Shown here: positions 1 through 7,243 of the stretch, one piece after another
How positions within the stretch are numbered: position 1 is the stretch's first letter
How the letters are laid out: each line of letters begins with the position of its first letter
Assembly: GCA_016302065.1 (NCBI GenBank)
Contig: JAEDOI010000014.1
Location: 1-26,290, forward strand
Direction: 5' to 3'
Length of the DNA stretch: 26,290 bases
From: Bacilli bacterium
GTDB taxonomy: Bacteria; Bacillota_I; Bacilli_A; RFN20; CAG-826
Made by a program: the position numbers and the translations under genes
The notes under the pieces: model-generated
Database searches by the model: none
What the model saw: only the letters and a program-made list of their open reading frames with translations
What the model was told of the DNA's origin: nothing

Positions 1-20
1 TCAATAATTAAAATTTATCA

Positions 21-53
21 AAACTAGTCACATCGATTGTGACTAGTTTTTTT
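21..53 (+). terminator. Rho-independent terminator of an upstream gene
   Basis: A perfect 12-bp stem (21-32 with 38-49) around a 5-base loop is followed by a run of T to 53. The gene it serves lies to the left of the window. Confidence 0.85.
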
Positions 54-138
54 AATATTTAAAATATTAATTCATTTTAGTATTTAATTATTAATTAGTA
101 CTATTTGAATATTATTTAGTAACTGTACTTTTAAAAGT

Positions 139-147
139 TGGTATAAT
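139..147 (+). promoter_or_regulatory. Extended -10 promoter, leaderless start of the 154 gene
   Basis: TGGTATAAT is an extended -10 element (TG at 139-140, TATAAT at 142-147) ending six bases before the ATG at 154. No SD is present. A sigma-A start at the usual distance would fall on the start codon. I see no convincing -35. Confidence 0.65.
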
Positions 148-153
148 TAAAAT

Positions 154-1626
154 ATGGGAAATAAGAAAAACGATTCAGCTCTTAAATATATAAGAACGAT
201 TAATAGATGTAATAATCAATTACATTATTTATCTTCTATTTTAGATAAAGGAATAAATTTAGATAATGTTACATTTTTTAAACAAAGTTTAACATATGAA
301 CTTACATTTTTTTATATGAATTTTGTTTTTTCCTTACTATTTGAATTTAGTTCTTCAGTTACATATAACTTTGTTAGATCATTCTTAATTTCTATTGGAA
401 TACTTGGGTTATCTTCTAATCCAGAGAGATTTGATAATACTAATTATGAACTATATAAAGACATTGCTTTAAATTCTAATTTAAGTGATAAAAAGATGGA
501 TAAAATTTGTAAGAAATTTAAAATAAGCAAAAAAGCAGTTAAAAAGTGCTTTAATTTTTCTTCGATGTTTTATCTTTTTGGAGCAGATATTAGTACATTA
601 GAATCAAGAAGCATTGTTAATAAAATATTCACAAGTGATGAAGAAATATATCTTTATGATGCAATTAGTTTGTTCATCCATAATTTAAACATAACTTATA
701 ATCTTTATGGTTTTGAATGTTCTAAATATAAGGTAGAAAAAACTAAAAAACTTGATAATTCACTATTAAATTTAGGTAGAAAGTTTGAAAAAACTTTTGA
801 AAAGAGAATTGAAAAACCATTACTTAATAATGTTGATGATCAAATTAATAATTTAAAGAAAACAATATTTATTCTTGAAGAATTTAAAGATGTTTTAGAA
901 CCAATTAATAAAGAAATAACATTTTATTTAATAGATATTTTCGACATTATTATGCCAATGTATAGAACATTGTTGATGCTATTTACATATAAAAATTATT
1001 TAGGTATTGTTTTTTCTTTTAAACCTTTAATTGAAAACTTAGTAATGATTTATTTTCTTTCTAAAAATAATCTTGAAGATTGCGCTATTAGATTAGAATA
1101 TTATGATATTTTAACAACATATATTAATACTAAAGACAATATAGAAATAGAAAATATAGTAAAAGGAAAAAATGATTCTTTTGTTAGTATTATTGATGAT
1201 TCGTATAAAAAATATTATAAAAAGTTTATTAATTATAACTTTTATGATTTTAAAAACATTATATTTAGCGATCCTACATATTTACTATTATTAAATAGAG
1301 ATTCAATAACAGGAAGAGTAGAAAGGTTGTTCAGTGAAGTATTAACAAAAGAAGATAGTGCTTATATGAAAAATATTTATACAAAAAGCATAAGGTTAGG
1401 ACATAATGATGGATTTTTATATTTTTATAAGGATAAATATGAAGAAATGAGCATATCAATTGTTGATACTATTAATGCTGTTGTAGATGGAGTAATAGAT
1501 AATACTTTATTTAATGTAAATAAATTTAAAGATATTAAAAAACGAGATGATATTATATGTTTTATTCATAAATTAGTAGAAAAAATTGATGAAGTTAAAA
1601 AAGAGATTGAAGAATGCATAAATTAA
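154..1626 (+). CDS. Uncharacterised helical protein, possibly DUF5677-like
   Basis: This 490-residue protein is not confidently recognised. It is rich in Asn, Lys, Ile and Phe and reads as mostly alpha-helical. A hydrophobic stretch lies near residues 50-85, but there is no signal peptide. The middle-to-C-terminal part (about 260-450) has a helix with the pattern F-K-P-L-I-E-N-L, then an R-L-E-Y-Y segment, and later an S-I-R-L-G-H motif. That spacing of Arg/Lys-Glu and a late His recalls the DUF5677 family, whose biochemical role is unknown; the match is from memory and weak. The ATG at 154 follows a -10 box by six bases with no SD, so the mRNA looks leaderless. It appears to be a single-gene unit, since the next gene has its own promoter-like sequence and strong SD. 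Confidence 0.6.
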   Translation: MGNKKNDSALKYIRTINRCNNQLHYLSSILDKGINLDNVTFFKQSLTYELTFFYMNFVFSLLFEFSSSVTYNFVRSFLISIGILGLSSNPERFDNTNYELYKDIALNSNLSDKKMDKICKKFKISKKAVKKCFNFSSMFYLFGADISTLESRSIVNKIFTSDEEIYLYDAISLFIHNLNITYNLYGFECSKYKVEKTKKLDNSLLNLGRKFEKTFEKRIEKPLLNNVDDQINNLKKTIFILEEFKDVLEPINKEITFYLIDIFDIIMPMYRTLLMLFTYKNYLGIVFSFKPLIENLVMIYFLSKNNLEDCAIRLEYYDILTTYINTKDNIEIENIVKGKNDSFVSIIDDSYKKYYKKFINYNFYDFKNIIFSDPTYLLLLNRDSITGRVERLFSEVLTKEDSAYMKNIYTKSIRLGHNDGFLYFYKDKYEEMSISIVDTINAVVDGVIDNTLFNVNKFKDIKKRDDIICFIHKLVEKIDEVKKEIEECIN

Positions 1627-1684
1627 TAAAAATATATGGTATTTAACAGTGAATTTGCTAATATATTTATAGGAGGATAAATTA

Positions 1685-2182
1685 ATGAAAAAATTCTTAA
1701 ATTTAATTTTAAACGGCGTTGGTGCAGTCTTAGCTATCGTTGCTTTATTTTTAGGATTTGCTCCAGTTGCTGCTTCAAAAACTACTTCTAGTTCAGGTTC
1801 TAGCACAACTCTTACTGTAGATAATTCCAATAGTCTTTTTGGGAAGTTTACAGAAGATGGTGGATCTAAATATGTTGGAGTTGGTGTAGTAATTATCATT
1901 TTCTTAGTAATTGCAATTTTAGCTATTGGTCTTTTAATTGCTGCTGAATTCTTAAAAAAGAGCTGTAAATGGGAATGGATTATTAATGTTGGTGTTTGTG
2001 TATTAATGGTCATTGCTGGCATTCTTTATTTTGCAATTCCTGAAATTACTAAAGTAATCGGAAACGTTACCACTACAAAAATTAACTTAGCAGGTGGTCC
2101 AATTGTTGCTGGAATTTTCTCACTTCTTGGTGGTTTAGCTGTTGGATTTAATGGTGTTAAACATTTTATTTTTAAAAAATAG
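1685..2182 (+). CDS. Small four-helix membrane protein, FAP(V/I)A family
   Basis: This 165-residue integral membrane protein has hydrophobic segments at about 8-30, 64-88, 98-118 and 137-158. After the first helix comes the motif FAPVA, then a Ser/Thr/Gly-rich loop of about 30 residues that is probably extracellular. Two other proteins in this window (at 15305 and 16852) share the size, the four helices and a FAP(V/I)A motif at the same place, so the three appear to be paralogs. I do not recognise a named family. The start is fixed by AGGAGG at 1671-1676, 8 bases before ATG. A TGCTAATAT extended -10 at 1656-1664 could give it its own short leader. A strong terminator follows at 2205. Confidence 0.8.
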   Translation: MKKFLNLILNGVGAVLAIVALFLGFAPVAASKTTSSSGSSTTLTVDNSNSLFGKFTEDGGSKYVGVGVVIIIFLVIAILAIGLLIAAEFLKKSCKWEWIINVGVCVLMVIAGILYFAIPEITKVIGNVTTTKINLAGGPIVAGIFSLLGGLAVGFNGVKHFIFKK

Positions 2183-2204
2183 TTAAGAAATCGTAGTGAA
2201 TTTT

Positions 2205-2234
2205 AAAAATAGCATGGAAAACATGCTATTTTTT
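2205..2234 (+). terminator. Rho-independent terminator after the 1685 gene
   Basis: A perfect 12-bp inverted repeat (2205-2216 with 2222-2233) with loop GAAAA ends in a T run. It separates the membrane protein from the HAD gene. Confidence 0.9.
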
Positions 2235-2278
2235 ATGCAAATTTTATTATTAAATTAATGTTAATGTTATTATATTTT

Positions 2279-2287
2279 TGATATTAT
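2279..2287 (+). promoter_or_regulatory. Extended -10 promoter, leaderless start of the HAD gene
   Basis: TGATATTAT is an extended -10 element with its TATTAT at 2282-2287, eight bases before the ATG at 2296. No SD lies in between. Two TTAATG repeats (2255-2266) are in the -35 region but are weak as a -35. Confidence 0.65.
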
Positions 2288-2295
2288 AAGCAAGT

Positions 2296-3078
2296 ATGGA
2301 TATTAAAATTATTTTTATAGATTTTGATTGGACGATATTTGATCATCGAACTTACTCAATTAATGAATCTACAATTGAAGCAATTAAACAAGCAAGAAAT
2401 AAAGGTATTAAAGTAATTATTAATACTGGAAGAAGCTATTATTCATTACTAAGTAAACAAGTAGTAAGAGACTTAAAAGTAGATGGATATGTTGTTAATA
2501 ATGGAGGAGCTTGCATTATTAATGATTCTGTTTTATATGCCCATTATTTAAATAAAGAGTTAAAAGATAATATAATTAATTTTTTAATTGAAAACAAAAT
2601 TAGTTATGGACTTAATTGTTTAAAATATTCATATGGAAAAACATTTGAACAAGGAAATGTTAATGCTTTTTATAGTGTATTTGACGAACCAAGAACATTA
2701 GATATTTCTGAATATAAAAATAGTGATGATGTCCTTTCAATTACATATTTTGAAAAGAGTGAGTTTGATAAAATTTTTAAATCTAAGTTTAAAGATGTGC
2801 GAATTAATAGGTTTTTTGATACTTGTGTTGAAGTTACTAGTGTTCCTTTTTTAAAAAAAGAAGGAGTAAAGGAAGTATTAAAATATTTTAATATTGATAG
2901 AGAATTTTCTTTAGCAATTGGTGATGATACAAATGATATAGATATGTTTAATGAAACCAAATTTTCAATTTGCGTAGGTAATGGAAAAGAAGAATTGAAA
3001 AAACATGCAACATTTATTTCAAAAGATATCAAGGATAATGGAATTTTTGATATTTTAAAAGAGTTAAAAATAATTTAA
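2296..3078 (+). CDS. Cof-type HAD-superfamily phosphatase
   Basis: A 260-residue cytoplasmic HAD hydrolase of the Cof/IIB type, expected to dephosphorylate small phosphorylated metabolites using Mg2+ and an aspartyl-phosphate intermediate. Motif I is DFDWT, with nucleophile Asp9 and acid/base Asp11; Trp replaces the usual Gly. Motif II is Thr44 in NTGRS. The motif III lysine is Lys187 or Lys188. Motif IV is GDDTND at 209-214. Residues of about 80-185 form the C2 cap between motifs II and III. Length is typical. The substrate cannot be read from sequence. The ATG directly follows a -10 box without an SD, so the mRNA looks leaderless. The macrodomain gene follows after 43 bases and may be co-transcribed. 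Confidence 0.88.
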   Translation: MDIKIIFIDFDWTIFDHRTYSINESTIEAIKQARNKGIKVIINTGRSYYSLLSKQVVRDLKVDGYVVNNGGACIINDSVLYAHYLNKELKDNIINFLIENKISYGLNCLKYSYGKTFEQGNVNAFYSVFDEPRTLDISEYKNSDDVLSITYFEKSEFDKIFKSKFKDVRINRFFDTCVEVTSVPFLKKEGVKEVLKYFNIDREFSLAIGDDTNDIDMFNETKFSICVGNGKEELKKHATFISKDIKDNGIFDILKELKII

Positions 3079-3121
3079 ATATATTGATATTTTTTATATA
3101 ATTGATAAGGGGTAAAGATAT

Positions 3122-4036
3122 ATGCCATTTTATGTTTTAAAAGGTGACTTAGTTGAAATGAACGTTGATGCCATTGTAAATGCAGCTAATGTTAAGTTGA
3201 AAATGGTTGAAGGTGTCGGTAGAGCTATTTTTCATAAGGCTGGAGATAGTGAATTACAAAGTGCTTGTAATAAGATAGGTTTTTGTAATGTTGGCGATTG
3301 TAAAGTTACACCATCTTTTAACATGACTAATGCTAAAATTATTATCCATGCTGTAGGTCCAATTTATATAAATGGGAAACATGGAGAAAAGAAAGCTTTA
3401 GTTTCAGCCTATAAAAGATGTTTTGAAGAATTAGACAAATATAATTATCATTCTATTGCTTTTCCACTTTTAAGTGGTGAATTTAATTATCCTTTAAATG
3501 ATGCTTATAATGTAGCTTATGATTGTATTCTTGACTATTTGAAAACACATAAAGATAATTATGTTTATTTAGTAATGTATAAAAATTTCCCTGCTACAAT
3601 TGATGATGGATTACAAGAAAGATTAACTTCATATATTACAACTAATTATTCAAGTAAAAACGAAAGAAAAGATATTACTAAAGCTATTAATAATCTTGAA
3701 TTTGTTGAAACTATAAGAAAATTCCAAAAATCAACATTAACTAGTGATGATGAATTAATATTGAGAGGTAATTTAAGTAGTAAATTATTTTCTAAACTTG
3801 TTAATGATTCTTCCTATATTCCAAGCAAAAATGTAGTGTTTTCATTTGGTATTGCAATGAAGTTAAATGAAAATGAATTGTCATCACTTTTAAATAGTTG
3901 TGGATATGCATTAAATAAAACTAATTTATTAGATTTAATTGTTTGTTTCTACATTGATTCCAATCTTTATGACGTGTATAAAATAAATAATGCTTTATTT
4001 AACTATAATATCCTTCCTTTAGGAGAAAAAGATTAA
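3122..4036 (+). CDS. Macrodomain protein with a C-terminal helical/HTH-like domain
   Basis: A 304-residue two-domain protein. Residues 1-165 form a macrodomain, an ADP-ribose-binding fold: GDLVEMNVDAIVNAAN at 8-23, an altered glycine loop at 28-33 (MVEGVG where many relatives have a run of glycines), IIIHAVGP at 73-80 and the second loop SIAFPLLSGEF around 111-121. Residues of about 205-300 match, from memory, a helical domain often found C-terminal to macrodomains in gut Bacillota, with motifs like K-L-F-S-K-L, PSK, a G-Y-A-L turn, and ending in ALF..N-I-L-P-L-G. It resembles a phage-repressor-type HTH. Possible roles are ADP-ribose hydrolysis or sensing; the altered loop makes catalysis uncertain. 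SD-like AAGGGG precedes the ATG, and TATAAT at 3097-3102 could start a separate transcript. Confidence 0.82.
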   Translation: MPFYVLKGDLVEMNVDAIVNAANVKLKMVEGVGRAIFHKAGDSELQSACNKIGFCNVGDCKVTPSFNMTNAKIIIHAVGPIYINGKHGEKKALVSAYKRCFEELDKYNYHSIAFPLLSGEFNYPLNDAYNVAYDCILDYLKTHKDNYVYLVMYKNFPATIDDGLQERLTSYITTNYSSKNERKDITKAINNLEFVETIRKFQKSTLTSDDELILRGNLSSKLFSKLVNDSSYIPSKNVVFSFGIAMKLNENELSSLLNSCGYALNKTNLLDLIVCFYIDSNLYDVYKINNALFNYNILPLGEKD

Positions 4037-4062
4037 AAATTATTTAAAAATATATTAATTTA

Positions 4063-4092
4063 AAAAGACAATAGTCAAATCTATTGTCTTTT
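4063..4092. terminator. Bidirectional terminator between convergent genes
   Basis: A 12-bp perfect stem (4063-4074 with 4081-4092), loop TCAAAT, has T runs on both strands. It can end the macrodomain transcript (plus) and the lipoprotein transcript (minus). Confidence 0.88.
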
Positions 4093-4121
4093 CTTAAAAT
4101 TAAATTAGAAGTTAGTAATTA

Positions 4122-4784
4122 TTATAAAAGATTATTTTGTAATTCTTTTACACTAGTAAACATTGTAGAAGAAACTATAGTTGTTGGATATATTTTATAA
4201 TCACTAAATTCGATTGGCATATTATATAGAGATTTATTAAAAAATGTATTATCTACTTCATAAAAATATACTCCAACGACATTAAGATCAATTTTAGTAC
4301 TCCCAATAGAAAATTTATAAACTAAATCCTCGCTATATATTCTATTAAATACTTCGTTAAATATATCGTTTTCAATATATTTTAATCCATTTTCATCTCT
4401 TTTTATGTTTTGATAATAATAGTTTTTAGGGTTAGTATTATCTTTATAATTTGTATTTGTCATTAATAAAAGATATGAAGGAAGTATTACTTCATTATTC
4501 TTTAAAGTAGTATCAAAAGAATAACCATTTTTAAAACAAGAAATAACAGAATCATTGTGATTTTCTTCAACAATTTTATCATTTCTTGATGTAATAATAT
4601 GATTCTTGTTAGTAATATAACTTGATAATCCTTTATCTTGATTACCATCTAAAAATACTTTTTTATTTACAAATGTAGTATTGTCGTTTTTATTAACAAC
4701 AACAGTAATAACATTATTATTTGATGAACATGAAAATAAAAATAATAATGTTGATAAACTAATTAAAGATTTAATTTTTTTCAT
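4122..4784 (-). CDS. Lipoprotein, possibly a detached FtsX/MacB-like outer domain
   Basis: A 220-residue protein starting with a lipoprotein signal: basic MKKIKS, a hydrophobic core, and lipobox LFSC with Cys19, followed by SSNNN. It should be lipid-anchored on the outer face of the membrane. There is no other transmembrane segment. The middle holds NNEVILPSYLL and the end VVGVYF followed by a short TTIVSSTMF strand. This order recalls the extracytoplasmic MacB-PCD-like domain of FtsX-type ABC permeases ('NEVxLP', 'xVGIY', 'IVSS') but without the membrane helices. That resemblance is a weak inference. The start is supported by GAGG at 4793-4796 and by the signal peptide. A long structured leader with a possible 27-codon ORF lies upstream. 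Confidence 0.75.
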   Translation of the reverse strand: MKKIKSLISLSTLLFLFSCSSNNNVITVVVNKNDNTTFVNKKVFLDGNQDKGLSSYITNKNHIITSRNDKIVEENHNDSVISCFKNGYSFDTTLKNNEVILPSYLLLMTNTNYKDNTNPKNYYYQNIKRDENGLKYIENDIFNEVFNRIYSEDLVYKFSIGSTKIDLNVVGVYFYEVDNTFFNKSLYNMPIEFSDYKIYPTTIVSSTMFTSVKELQNNLL

Positions 4785-4794
4785 ATAAATTACC

Positions 4795-4878
4795 TCAATT
4801 TGAAGAGTTGCTTAACTCTTGATATGAATAATGTGATTCATCGACCCAATCTAGAAGAGTTAAAGCAATTATATTCAA
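4795..4878 (-). CDS. Possible 27-residue leader peptide before the lipoprotein gene
   Basis: A TTG start at 4878 has an SD, AAAGGA (4890-4885), at the ideal distance of six bases. The frame stays open for 27 codons to a TGA at 4797-4795. That stop overlaps the SD of the lipoprotein gene (4796-4793). The peptide begins MNIIALTLLDWVDE, is acidic and polar in its second half, and is not recognised. An in-frame TAA lies upstream, so the ORF is closed at both ends. The same RNA contains competing hairpins. It could be a translated attenuation leader, a small protein, a remnant of a longer gene, or chance. Confidence 0.4.
   Translation of the reverse strand: MNIIALTLLDWVDESHYSYQELSNSSN
4803..4868 (-). 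promoter_or_regulatory. Leader RNA with two mutually exclusive hairpins
   Basis: On the minus strand, three segments can pair. The complement of 4855-4868 pairs with that of 4808-4820 over 13 bp with one bulged base. The latter segment can instead pair with the complement of 4803-4809 as a 7-bp stem with a 4-base loop, a few bases before the lipoprotein SD. A third small hairpin of 6 bp sits in the loop of the first. I match it to no known riboswitch class. Confidence 0.4.
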
Positions 4879-4901
4879 AAAAATTCCTTTCTGGTATTTT
4901 T

Positions 4902-4910
4902 ATTATAACA
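4902..4910 (-). promoter_or_regulatory. Extended -10 promoter of the lipoprotein leader
   Basis: TGTTATAAT on the minus strand is a canonical extended -10. A start about seven bases downstream gives a leader of roughly 110 bases. The -35 is weak. Confidence 0.5.
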
Positions 4911-5076
4911 TAATAAAACATTGATAAAAGGGACATTTATTGGTAAAAAAATGATTTATTTTATTTAATTAGATGTAAAACTTTTATAGGTATAAATTAC
5001 ATAATATATTGATTTTGGTATATTTTTACTTTAATTCAGTAAATAAATACTAAATTGTTTATTTTATAATTATATT

Positions 5077-5085
5077 TGATATAAT
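5077..5085 (+). promoter_or_regulatory. Extended -10 promoter of the alcohol dehydrogenase gene
   Basis: TGATATAAT, with TATAAT at 5080-5085, lies upstream of the SD GGAG. TTGTTT at 5055-5060 could be the -35, with a 19-bp spacer that is longer than ideal. Confidence 0.6.
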
Positions 5086-5113
5086 ATAGGCGTTTGAAAA
5101 GGAGAATTCAAAA

Positions 5114-6295
5114 ATGAGATTTACTTTACCTAGAGATCTTTATTTCGGCTCAGGTTCAATTGCTGAACTTAAGACTTTAAAAGGACACAAAGCTATTGTT
5201 GTCACTGGTGGACATTCAATGAAAGCTAGCGGTTTCCTTGATAAGACAGTTAAAGCTCTTGAAGAAGCTGGAATGGAAGTTCAAGTTTTTGATGGTGTTG
5301 AACCAGATCCATCAATTGATACCGTTATGAGAGGCGCTGCTGCTATGAGCAAATTTGGTCCAGACTGGATCGTTGCTATTGGTGGTGGATCACCAATCGA
5401 TGCTGCTAAAGCTATGTGGGCATTCTATGAATATCCAGATACAACATTTGAAGCTTTATGCACACCATTTAATTTCCCAAAATTAAGAACAAAAGCTCAC
5501 TTCTGTGCTATCCCATCAACTAGTGGAACTGCTACTGAAGTTACTGCTTTCTCTGTTATTACAGATTACAAAAAAGGAATTAAATATCCTTTAGCTGACT
5601 TTGAAATCACCCCAGACGTTGCTATTGTTGATCCAGATATCGTTCGTGGATTACCAAGAGTTCAAGTTGCTTACACTGGAATGGATGCTATGACACATGC
5701 TATTGAAGCTTATGTCTCAACATTACACAATGATTTCACAGATCCTCTTGCTTTAAAAGCTATTAAAATGATTAACACCTATCTTGTTGATTCATACAAC
5801 AATCCTCAAGGAAAAGGTAGAGAAGAAATGCACTATGCTCAATGTTTAGCAGGTATGGCTTTCTCAAATGCTTTACTTGGTATTACTCACTCAATGGCTC
5901 ACAAGACTGGTGCTGTATTCTCAACAGGACACATTCCACATGGTTGTGCTAATGCTATGTATCTTCCTCACGTTATTGAATACAATGCAAATAACAAAGA
6001 AGCTTTAGAAAGATATGCTCAAATTGCTCAAGCATTAGGAATCGAAGGAAAAGATGCTCATGAACAAGTTCAAGGATTAATCAATAGATTACATGAATTA
6101 AATACTCTTCTTGGTATCCCACACTCAATGAGAGAATTTGGCGTTAAAGAAGAAGAATTTAATGAAAAACTTCCTGCATTTGCTCATAATGCTGTTCTTG
6201 ATGCATGTACTGGAAGCAACCCAAACCCAATTGATGATGAAAAGATGGCAGATTTATTCAAATGCTGCTATGAAAATAAACCATATCAATTCTAG
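5114..6295 (+). CDS. Iron-dependent alcohol dehydrogenase (type III)
   Basis: A 393-residue cytosolic NAD(P)H-dependent alcohol dehydrogenase of the iron-containing family, similar to butanol/ethanol dehydrogenases of fermenters. The N-terminal Rossmann-like domain carries IVAIGGGSPIDAAKA (about 94-108) and PSTSGTATEVT. The C-terminal helical domain has the metal-site segments GMDAMTHAIEA, THSMAHKTG and HIPHGCANA, which supply the Asp and three His ligands. Length and both domains are complete. It probably reduces aldehydes to alcohols to regenerate NAD(P)+ in fermentation; the exact substrate is unknown. Codons end in C (TTC, ATC, CAC, AAC) more often than in neighbouring genes, as expected for high expression. 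SD GGAG is nine to ten bases before ATG. It is a single-gene unit between its promoter and a strong terminator. Confidence 0.95.
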   Translation: MRFTLPRDLYFGSGSIAELKTLKGHKAIVVTGGHSMKASGFLDKTVKALEEAGMEVQVFDGVEPDPSIDTVMRGAAAMSKFGPDWIVAIGGGSPIDAAKAMWAFYEYPDTTFEALCTPFNFPKLRTKAHFCAIPSTSGTATEVTAFSVITDYKKGIKYPLADFEITPDVAIVDPDIVRGLPRVQVAYTGMDAMTHAIEAYVSTLHNDFTDPLALKAIKMINTYLVDSYNNPQGKGREEMHYAQCLAGMAFSNALLGITHSMAHKTGAVFSTGHIPHGCANAMYLPHVIEYNANNKEALERYAQIAQALGIEGKDAHEQVQGLINRLHELNTLLGIPHSMREFGVKEEEFNEKLPAFAHNAVLDACTGSNPNPIDDEKMADLFKCCYENKPYQF

Positions 6296-6319
6296 TTTGA
6301 GTTTATAAAATCAAAAAAT

Positions 6320-6350
6320 AAGACTTAGATAAAATTCTAAGTCTTTTTTT
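6320..6350. terminator. Bidirectional terminator between convergent genes
   Basis: A 10-bp stem (6320-6329 with 6336-6345) is flanked by A and T runs, so it works in both directions: for the alcohol dehydrogenase (plus) and the histidine phosphatase (minus). A weaker 5-bp hairpin lies at 6366-6381. Confidence 0.85.
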
Positions 6351-6386
6351 GTGCAATGTTTAAATATGTGGGAAATCACATGTTTT

Positions 6387-7121
6387 TTAATGTCTAGTAG
6401 GATCTGAATATACTTCACAAAATCTTCCAGAGAAGCTATTTTCTATTCCTTTTATTCTTAAATGAGATGTATCTCCATATACTTCACATCGGAATGAAGC
6501 AATACCTTTTTCTCTTTCCTCAGAATTTAATAGTGTTACACCTGTAGGAGCACAAAAGAATGTTTGGCATAAAACAATATAAGGAATATTTAATAAATGA
6601 GAAAGTAAAACATTCATAATTCCCAAATGACATACAAATAAAATAGTATCTTTACTTTCTTTAATTACTTTATAATTTCCATCCTTTTGTCTAACATATC
6701 CGTTTTCTTTAAGTATTTCATCAAGTCCTTTACTAGCTTCTAAATATTTCTCTTTAACATTAGAGCCATTATATATTTCATCATCTAAATATGTATCATT
6801 GTTATATAAATTATGATGATTTACAAAATAAGAGGGTAATAAATCCCAAGAGTTTTTCTTAATATGAAAAACAGGTTCTTCAATGGGATATACAAATTCA
6901 TGTAACCAATGTTTAACACTTACTTTATTTTTGTTTTCATTGTTGTAATTTAAAATTCCTTCTAAAGTAAAAAGAGCACGATTGAGTGGGGAAACATATA
7001 TGTTTTTGAACTTATAATCCTTATAAAATTGTCCTAAAGCATCTCTTTCTTTAAAACCTTGAGCTGTAAGAGTATGGTTATCATAATCAGGTTCAGCATG
7101 TCTAATAATCATTATTTTCAT
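6387..7121 (-). CDS. Histidine phosphatase (phosphoglycerate-mutase-like)
   Basis: A 244-residue member of the histidine phosphatase superfamily, acting through a phosphohistidine. The RHAE motif at 7-10 supplies the phospho-accepting His8. An SPLNRA segment at about 44-49 supplies an Arg for phosphate binding. A Glu lies in LHEF, and the second catalytic His is in VCHLGIMN. The middle (about 75-130) is a longer insert than in minimal family members. It is more likely a broad small-molecule phosphatase than glycolytic mutase. The first ATG of MKIM is used: it lies six bases from a -10 box (TATTAT, 7133-7128) with no SD, so the mRNA looks leaderless. Divergent from the Trk operon. Confidence 0.87.
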   Translation of the reverse strand: MKIMIIRHAEPDYDNHTLTAQGFKERDALGQFYKDYKFKNIYVSPLNRALFTLEGILNYNNENKNKVSVKHWLHEFVYPIEEPVFHIKKNSWDLLPSYFVNHHNLYNNDTYLDDEIYNGSNVKEKYLEASKGLDEILKENGYVRQKDGNYKVIKESKDTILFVCHLGIMNVLLSHLLNIPYIVLCQTFFCAPTGVTLLNSEEREKGIASFRCEVYGDTSHLRIKGIENSFSGRFCEVYSDPTRH

Positions 7122-7127
7122 GCTTAA

Positions 7128-7157
7128 ATAATATCAAAATAAAGTCTAATTTGTAAA
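7128..7157 (-). promoter_or_regulatory. Promoter of the histidine phosphatase gene, leaderless
   Basis: On the minus strand a -35 TTTACA (7157-7152) is followed after 18 bases by the extended -10 TGATATTAT (7136-7128). Six bases separate it from the ATG at 7121. This is the most complete of the leaderless promoters here. Confidence 0.75.
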
Positions 7158-7170
7158 TAAACTTATAAAT

Positions 7171-7200
7171 AGTATTGCTTTTTAAAAAATGAGCAATATT
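7171..7200. promoter_or_regulatory. Dyad between the divergent promoters
   Basis: AGTATTGCT (7171-7179) and AGCAATATT (7192-7200) form a 9-bp inverted repeat with one G-T pair, 12 bases apart. It sits between two divergent leaderless promoters and could be an operator. No protein is assigned. Confidence 0.35.
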
Positions 7201-7227
7201 AAATTATATTTAATATTACAAATATTT

Positions 7228-7236
7228 TGATATAAT
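7228..7236 (+). promoter_or_regulatory. Extended -10 promoter of the Trk operon, leaderless
   Basis: TGATATAAT, with TATAAT at 7231-7236, ends seven bases before the ATG at 7244. There is no SD and no room for a leader, so no ydaO-type riboswitch can precede this operon. The -35 is poor. Confidence 0.7.
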
Positions 7237-7243
7237 TTAAGAC

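Larger units (their letters stand above)
4785..5113. other. 329-bp divergent intergenic region
   Basis: This is the only gap over 300 bases. Its left 110 bases are the lipoprotein leader and possible small ORF. The middle (about 4911-5050) is A+T-rich with no element I can name. The right end holds the alcohol dehydrogenase promoter. I found no convincing Rex, CIRCE or T-box sequence. Confidence 0.6.

Noticed and set aside
1573..2022. Minus-strand open frame of about 150 codons
   Set aside because: It lies opposite the 154 and 1685 genes, is low in complexity, has no SD, and is a shadow of the membrane protein's codons. Similar antisense frames at 2670-3032, 8476-8661, 13187-13369 and 22761-23159 were dropped for the same reason.
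4785..4900. T-box or other known riboswitch in the lipoprotein leader
   Set aside because: No T-box specifier or AGGGTGG-type sequence and no core of a class I know; kept only as an unassigned structured leader.
5040..5100. Rex (NADH-sensing) operator at the alcohol dehydrogenase promoter
   Set aside because: Expected on functional grounds, but there is no TTGT...ACAA dyad of the right form.
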